From NCBI RefSeq assembly GCF_017916505.1, contig NZ_JAFMSZ010000001.1, forward strand, positions 1,054,001 to 1,118,000: a stretch of DNA of 64,000 nt. Reading direction: 5' to 3'. The stretch comes from Naasia sp. SYSU D00057. GTDB taxonomy: Bacteria; Actinomycetota; Actinomycetes; Actinomycetales; Microbacteriaceae. The position numbers and the translations under genes are program-made. This document shows positions 61,514 through 64,000 of the stretch, in pieces (the stretch's first letter is position 1; every line of letters starts with the position of its first letter). The notes under the pieces are model-generated. The model saw nothing but the letters and a program-made list of their open reading frames with translations. It was not told the origin of the DNA and did not search any database.

Positions 61514-63847
61514 ATGAAGCAGCCGCTCTCCACCTACCGGGTCCAGATCCGGTCGACCTTCGACCTCCGCGAGGCGGCCGGGATCGCGGACTACGTCCGC
61601 GACCTCGGCGCCGACTGGATCTACTTCTCGCCCCTCCTCGAGGCGGAGCCCGGCTCCGACCACGGTTACGACGTCGTCGACCACTCGCGGGTCGACCCGG
61701 CGCGCGGCGGCGCGGAAGGCCTGGCCGCGGCCGTCGAGGCAGCGCGGGAGAACGGGCTCGGGGTCCTCATCGACATCGTGCCCAACCACGTCGGAGTCGC
61801 CACCCCGGTGCACACCCGCTGGTGGTGGGACGTGCTCGAGAAGGGCCGCGAGTCCCGCTACGCCGAGGCGTTCGACATCGACTGGGACTTCGGCGGCGGC
61901 AAGGTGCGCCTGCCCGTCCTCGGTTCCGGGGACGACCTGCCCGAGCTGAAGCTCGTCGAGGGCGACGACGGCCTGGAGCTGCGCTACTACGACCACCGCT
62001 TCCCCGTCGCGGCCGGCACCGGCAAGGCCGGCGACGACCCGGTCGAGGTGCACGCGCGGCAGAGCTACGAGCTGGTCGACTGGCGCCGGGCGGACTACGA
62101 CCTCAACTACCGACGGTTCTTCGCGGTCAACACGCTCGCCGCGGTGCGGGTCGAGGTGCCGCGCGTGTTCGCCGAGTCGCACGAGGAGATCGTGCGCTGG
62201 GTCCGCGAGGGCCTCGCCGACGGCCTGCGTGTCGACCACCCGGACGGGCTCTTCGATCCAGGCGCCTACCTCGACGACCTCGCCGAGGCGACGGGCGGCG
62301 CCTACGTGCTCGTCGAGAAGATCCTCGAGGGCGACGAGCAGCTGCCCTCCTCCTGGGCGACCGCGGGCACCACCGGCTACGACGCCCTCGCCGACATCGA
62401 CCGCATCCTCGTCGACCCCGACGGCGAGGCGCCGCTGACCGCGCTCGACACCGAGCTGCGCGGCGGCGAGGCGCTCGACTGGCACCAGCTCATCCACGAC
62501 ACGAAGCGCGACGTCGCGGACGGCATCCTGCACTCCGAGGTGCTGCGCCTCGACCGTGAGGTCGCCGATGCGATCGAGCGCGGCGAGGAGCCCGCCGACG
62601 AGGTCGCGGACGCGATCGGCGAGCTGCTCGCCTGCTTCCCCGTCTACCGCTCCTACCTGCCGGAGGGTCGCGAGCACCTCGAGGAGGCCGCGGAGCTCGC
62701 GAAGCGGCACCGCCCCGATCTCGCCGGCATGATCGACGCCCTGCTGCCGATCCTCGGCGACGTGGAGCAGCCGGCGGCACGCCGCTTCCAGCAGACGTCC
62801 GGCATGGTGATGGCGAAGGGGGTGGAGGACTGCGCGTTCTACCGCTACACCCGGCTCACGAGCCTGACGGAGGTCGGGGCCGACCCGGCCGAGTTCGGGA
62901 TCGGGCACGACGCCTTCCACGCCCGCCAGCAGCGGCGGCTGGAGACGATCCCCGGCTCGATGACGACCCTGTCGACGCACGACACGAAGCGCGGCGAGGA
63001 CGTGCGCGCGCGCATCAGCGTGCTCGCCGAGATCCCCGGCGAGTGGGCGGACGCCCTCCTCGAGCTGCGCGACATCGTGCCCCTCGGCGACGGTCCGCTC
63101 GCGAACCTGCTGTGGCAGGCGATCCTCGGGGCCTGGCCCGCGAGCCGCGAGCGGCTGCACGCCTACGCCGAGAAGGCGTCCCGGGAGGCCGGCAACTCGA
63201 CGACGTGGACGGCTCCGGACGAGGAGTTCGAGCAGCGGATGCACGCCCTCATCGACGCCGCATTCGACGACGCCCGCGCGTCCGCGATCCTGTCGCGCCT
63301 CGTCCAGCGCGTCGCCGCCCCCGGCTGGTCCAACTCGCTGTCGGCGAAGCTGCTCCAGCTGACCGCGCCCGGCGTCCCCGACGTCTACCAGGGCAGCGAG
63401 CTGTGGGAGATGTCCCTGGTCGACCCGGACAACCGCCGCGCGGTCGACTTCGCCGAGCGGCGCCGCCTGCTCGCCGACATCGACGCCGGCGCTCTGCCGC
63501 CGATCGACGAGACGGGCGCCGCGAAGCTGCTCGTCACCACGCGCGCCCTCCGGATCAAGCGGGACCGGCCGGAGCTGTTCGGCGGCTACACCCCGCTGCG
63601 CGCGGAGGGAAGCGCCGCCGAGCACCTCGTCGCGTTCGACCGGGGCGGCGCCATCACCCTGGCGACCCGGCTCCCGGTCGGCCTGGCCGCCGCCGGCGGC
63701 TGGGGCGACACCACGATCGACGTGGGCTCCGCTCCCGTCGCCGACGTCCTGAGCGGTCGCCGGCACCAGGGCGGCACGCTCCGCGTCGCGGACATCCTCA
63801 CCGACTACCCGGTGGCACTGCTGGTCGAAGAAGGAGGCAAGCCTTGA
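61514..63847 (+). CDS. treY: Maltooligosyl trehalose synthase TreY
   Basis: A 777-residue GH13 enzyme that converts the reducing end of a malto-oligosaccharide into a terminal trehalosyl unit. [23 protein letters not shown] and [13 protein letters not shown] are the diagnostic opening. [12 protein letters not shown] carries the conserved His, [16 protein letters not shown]-like sequence holds the nucleophile, and [16 protein letters not shown] is a strong TreY signature. It starts 1 base after the glgX stop and overlaps treZ by 4 bases. Confidence 0.97.
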   Translation: MKQPLSTYRVQIRSTFDLREAAGIADYVRDLGADWIYFSPLLEAEPGSDHGYDVVDHSRVDPARGGAEGLAAAVEAARENGLGVLIDIVPNHVGVATPVHTRWWWDVLEKGRESRYAEAFDIDWDFGGGKVRLPVLGSGDDLPELKLVEGDDGLELRYYDHRFPVAAGTGKAGDDPVEVHARQSYELVDWRRADYDLNYRRFFAVNTLAAVRVEVPRVFAESHEEIVRWVREGLADGLRVDHPDGLFDPGAYLDDLAEATGGAYVLVEKILEGDEQLPSSWATAGTTGYDALADIDRILVDPDGEAPLTALDTELRGGEALDWHQLIHDTKRDVADGILHSEVLRLDREVADAIERGEEPADEVADAIGELLACFPVYRSYLPEGREHLEEAAELAKRHRPDLAGMIDALLPILGDVEQPAARRFQQTSGMVMAKGVEDCAFYRYTRLTSLTEVGADPAEFGIGHDAFHARQQRRLETIPGSMTTLSTHDTKRGEDVRARISVLAEIPGEWADALLELRDIVPLGDGPLANLLWQAILGAWPASRERLHAYAEKASREAGNSTTWTAPDEEFEQRMHALIDAAFDDARASAILSRLVQRVAAPGWSNSLSAKLLQLTAPGVPDVYQGSELWEMSLVDPDNRRAVDFAERRRLLADIDAGALPPIDETGAAKLLVTTRALRIKRDRPELFGGYTPLRAEGSAAEHLVAFDRGGAITLATRLPVGLAAAGGWGDTTIDVGSAPVADVLSGRRHQGGTLRVADILTDYPVALLVEEGGKP

Positions 63848-64000
63848 GCCCCTACGACGTGTGGGCGCCGAGCGCCGGCTCGGTCACCCTGCTCCTGGAC
63901 GGGGAGAAGCACCCGATGACGCCCGCCGGCGACGGCTGGTACACGGTCGACGTCGCCGCGGACGGCGCCCAGCACGACTACGGCTACCTGCTCGGGGAGG
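63844..64000 (+). CDS. treZ: Maltooligosyltrehalose trehalohydrolase TreZ (5' end only)
   Basis: Only the first 52 codons are in the window. The TTG at 63844 overlaps the treY stop (TTGA). The N-terminus [19 protein letters not shown] and [19 protein letters not shown] is the CBM48-like domain that opens TreZ. The full enzyme releases trehalose from the TreY product. Gene order glgX-treY-treZ supports the call. Confidence 0.9.
   Translation, partial: MSPYDVWAPSAGSVTLLLDGEKHPMTPAGDGWYTVDVAADGAQHDYGYLLGE

Overview
The window is GC-rich throughout with no compositional break. Several features point to a Gram-positive actinobacterium of the Microbacteriaceae type: a trigger factor/tRNA-Pro/ClpP1-ClpP2 locus, group II truncated hemoglobin, LLM-class (F420-type) oxidoreductases, an SCO4848-type membrane protein, an EttA-SSB pair, a GlgX-TreY-TreZ operon, and many genes that appear to be leaderless. 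The family assignment is inference from gene content. I see no phage, integrase, transposase or CRISPR.

Layout. 1-3.5 kb: clpP2 (partial), clpP1, an ArsR/SRPBCC cassette with its own promoter-operator, tig and tRNA-Pro. 3.6-5.5 kb: a hypothetical gene, an AlkD-type glycosylase, tRNA-Gly and an odd antisense ORF. 5.8-9 kb: a candidate c-di-GMP signalling island. It holds a GEMM-I (c-di-GMP-I) riboswitch leading into a TetR-type regulator, convergent with an operon of an RsbQ-like hydrolase and a PAS-GAF-GGDEF diguanylate cyclase. 9-14 kb: an LLM oxidoreductase, then rpiB-nei-paiB-like-amidohydrolase with overlapping genes. 14-22 kb: a YbaK deacylase, pepN, a second amidohydrolase and a polar amino-acid-type ABC importer. 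22-26 kb: a FadH-like flavoenzyme lacking one Fe-S cysteine, a VOC protein, an MscS channel and a truncated hemoglobin. 26-33 kb: two heavy-metal-type RND pumps flanking a small lipoprotein, unusual in a single-membrane organism. 33-44 kb: a frameshifted FAD dehydrogenase, TesB, ettA-ssb, msrA, an aldo/keto reductase, an EamA transporter and MarR. 44-50 kb: tRNA-Arg, GDPD, orn, tRNA-His and an MFS transporter. 50-58 kb: a catalytically dead-looking PBP5 homologue, a TPP-riboswitch-controlled YkoEDC-type ECF importer with a P-loop kinase, and a two-component system. 58-64 kb: an LLM oxidoreductase, a GerW-like protein and glgX-treY-treZ (partial).

Two genome-scale patterns recur. One is a dispersed 134-141 bp MITE/REP-like element with perfect 15-bp terminal inverted repeats, in four full copies plus partial ones. 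The other is a TANNNT hexamer exactly six bases before the start codon of at least nine genes, which suggests leaderless transcripts.

The best candidate for an undescribed system is the 5.8-9 kb island. An RsbQ-type hydrolase could supply a signal to a PAS-GGDEF cyclase whose product could be read by the neighbouring riboswitch. The second is the RND-lipoprotein-RND operon, where one pump has lost its proton-relay residues.
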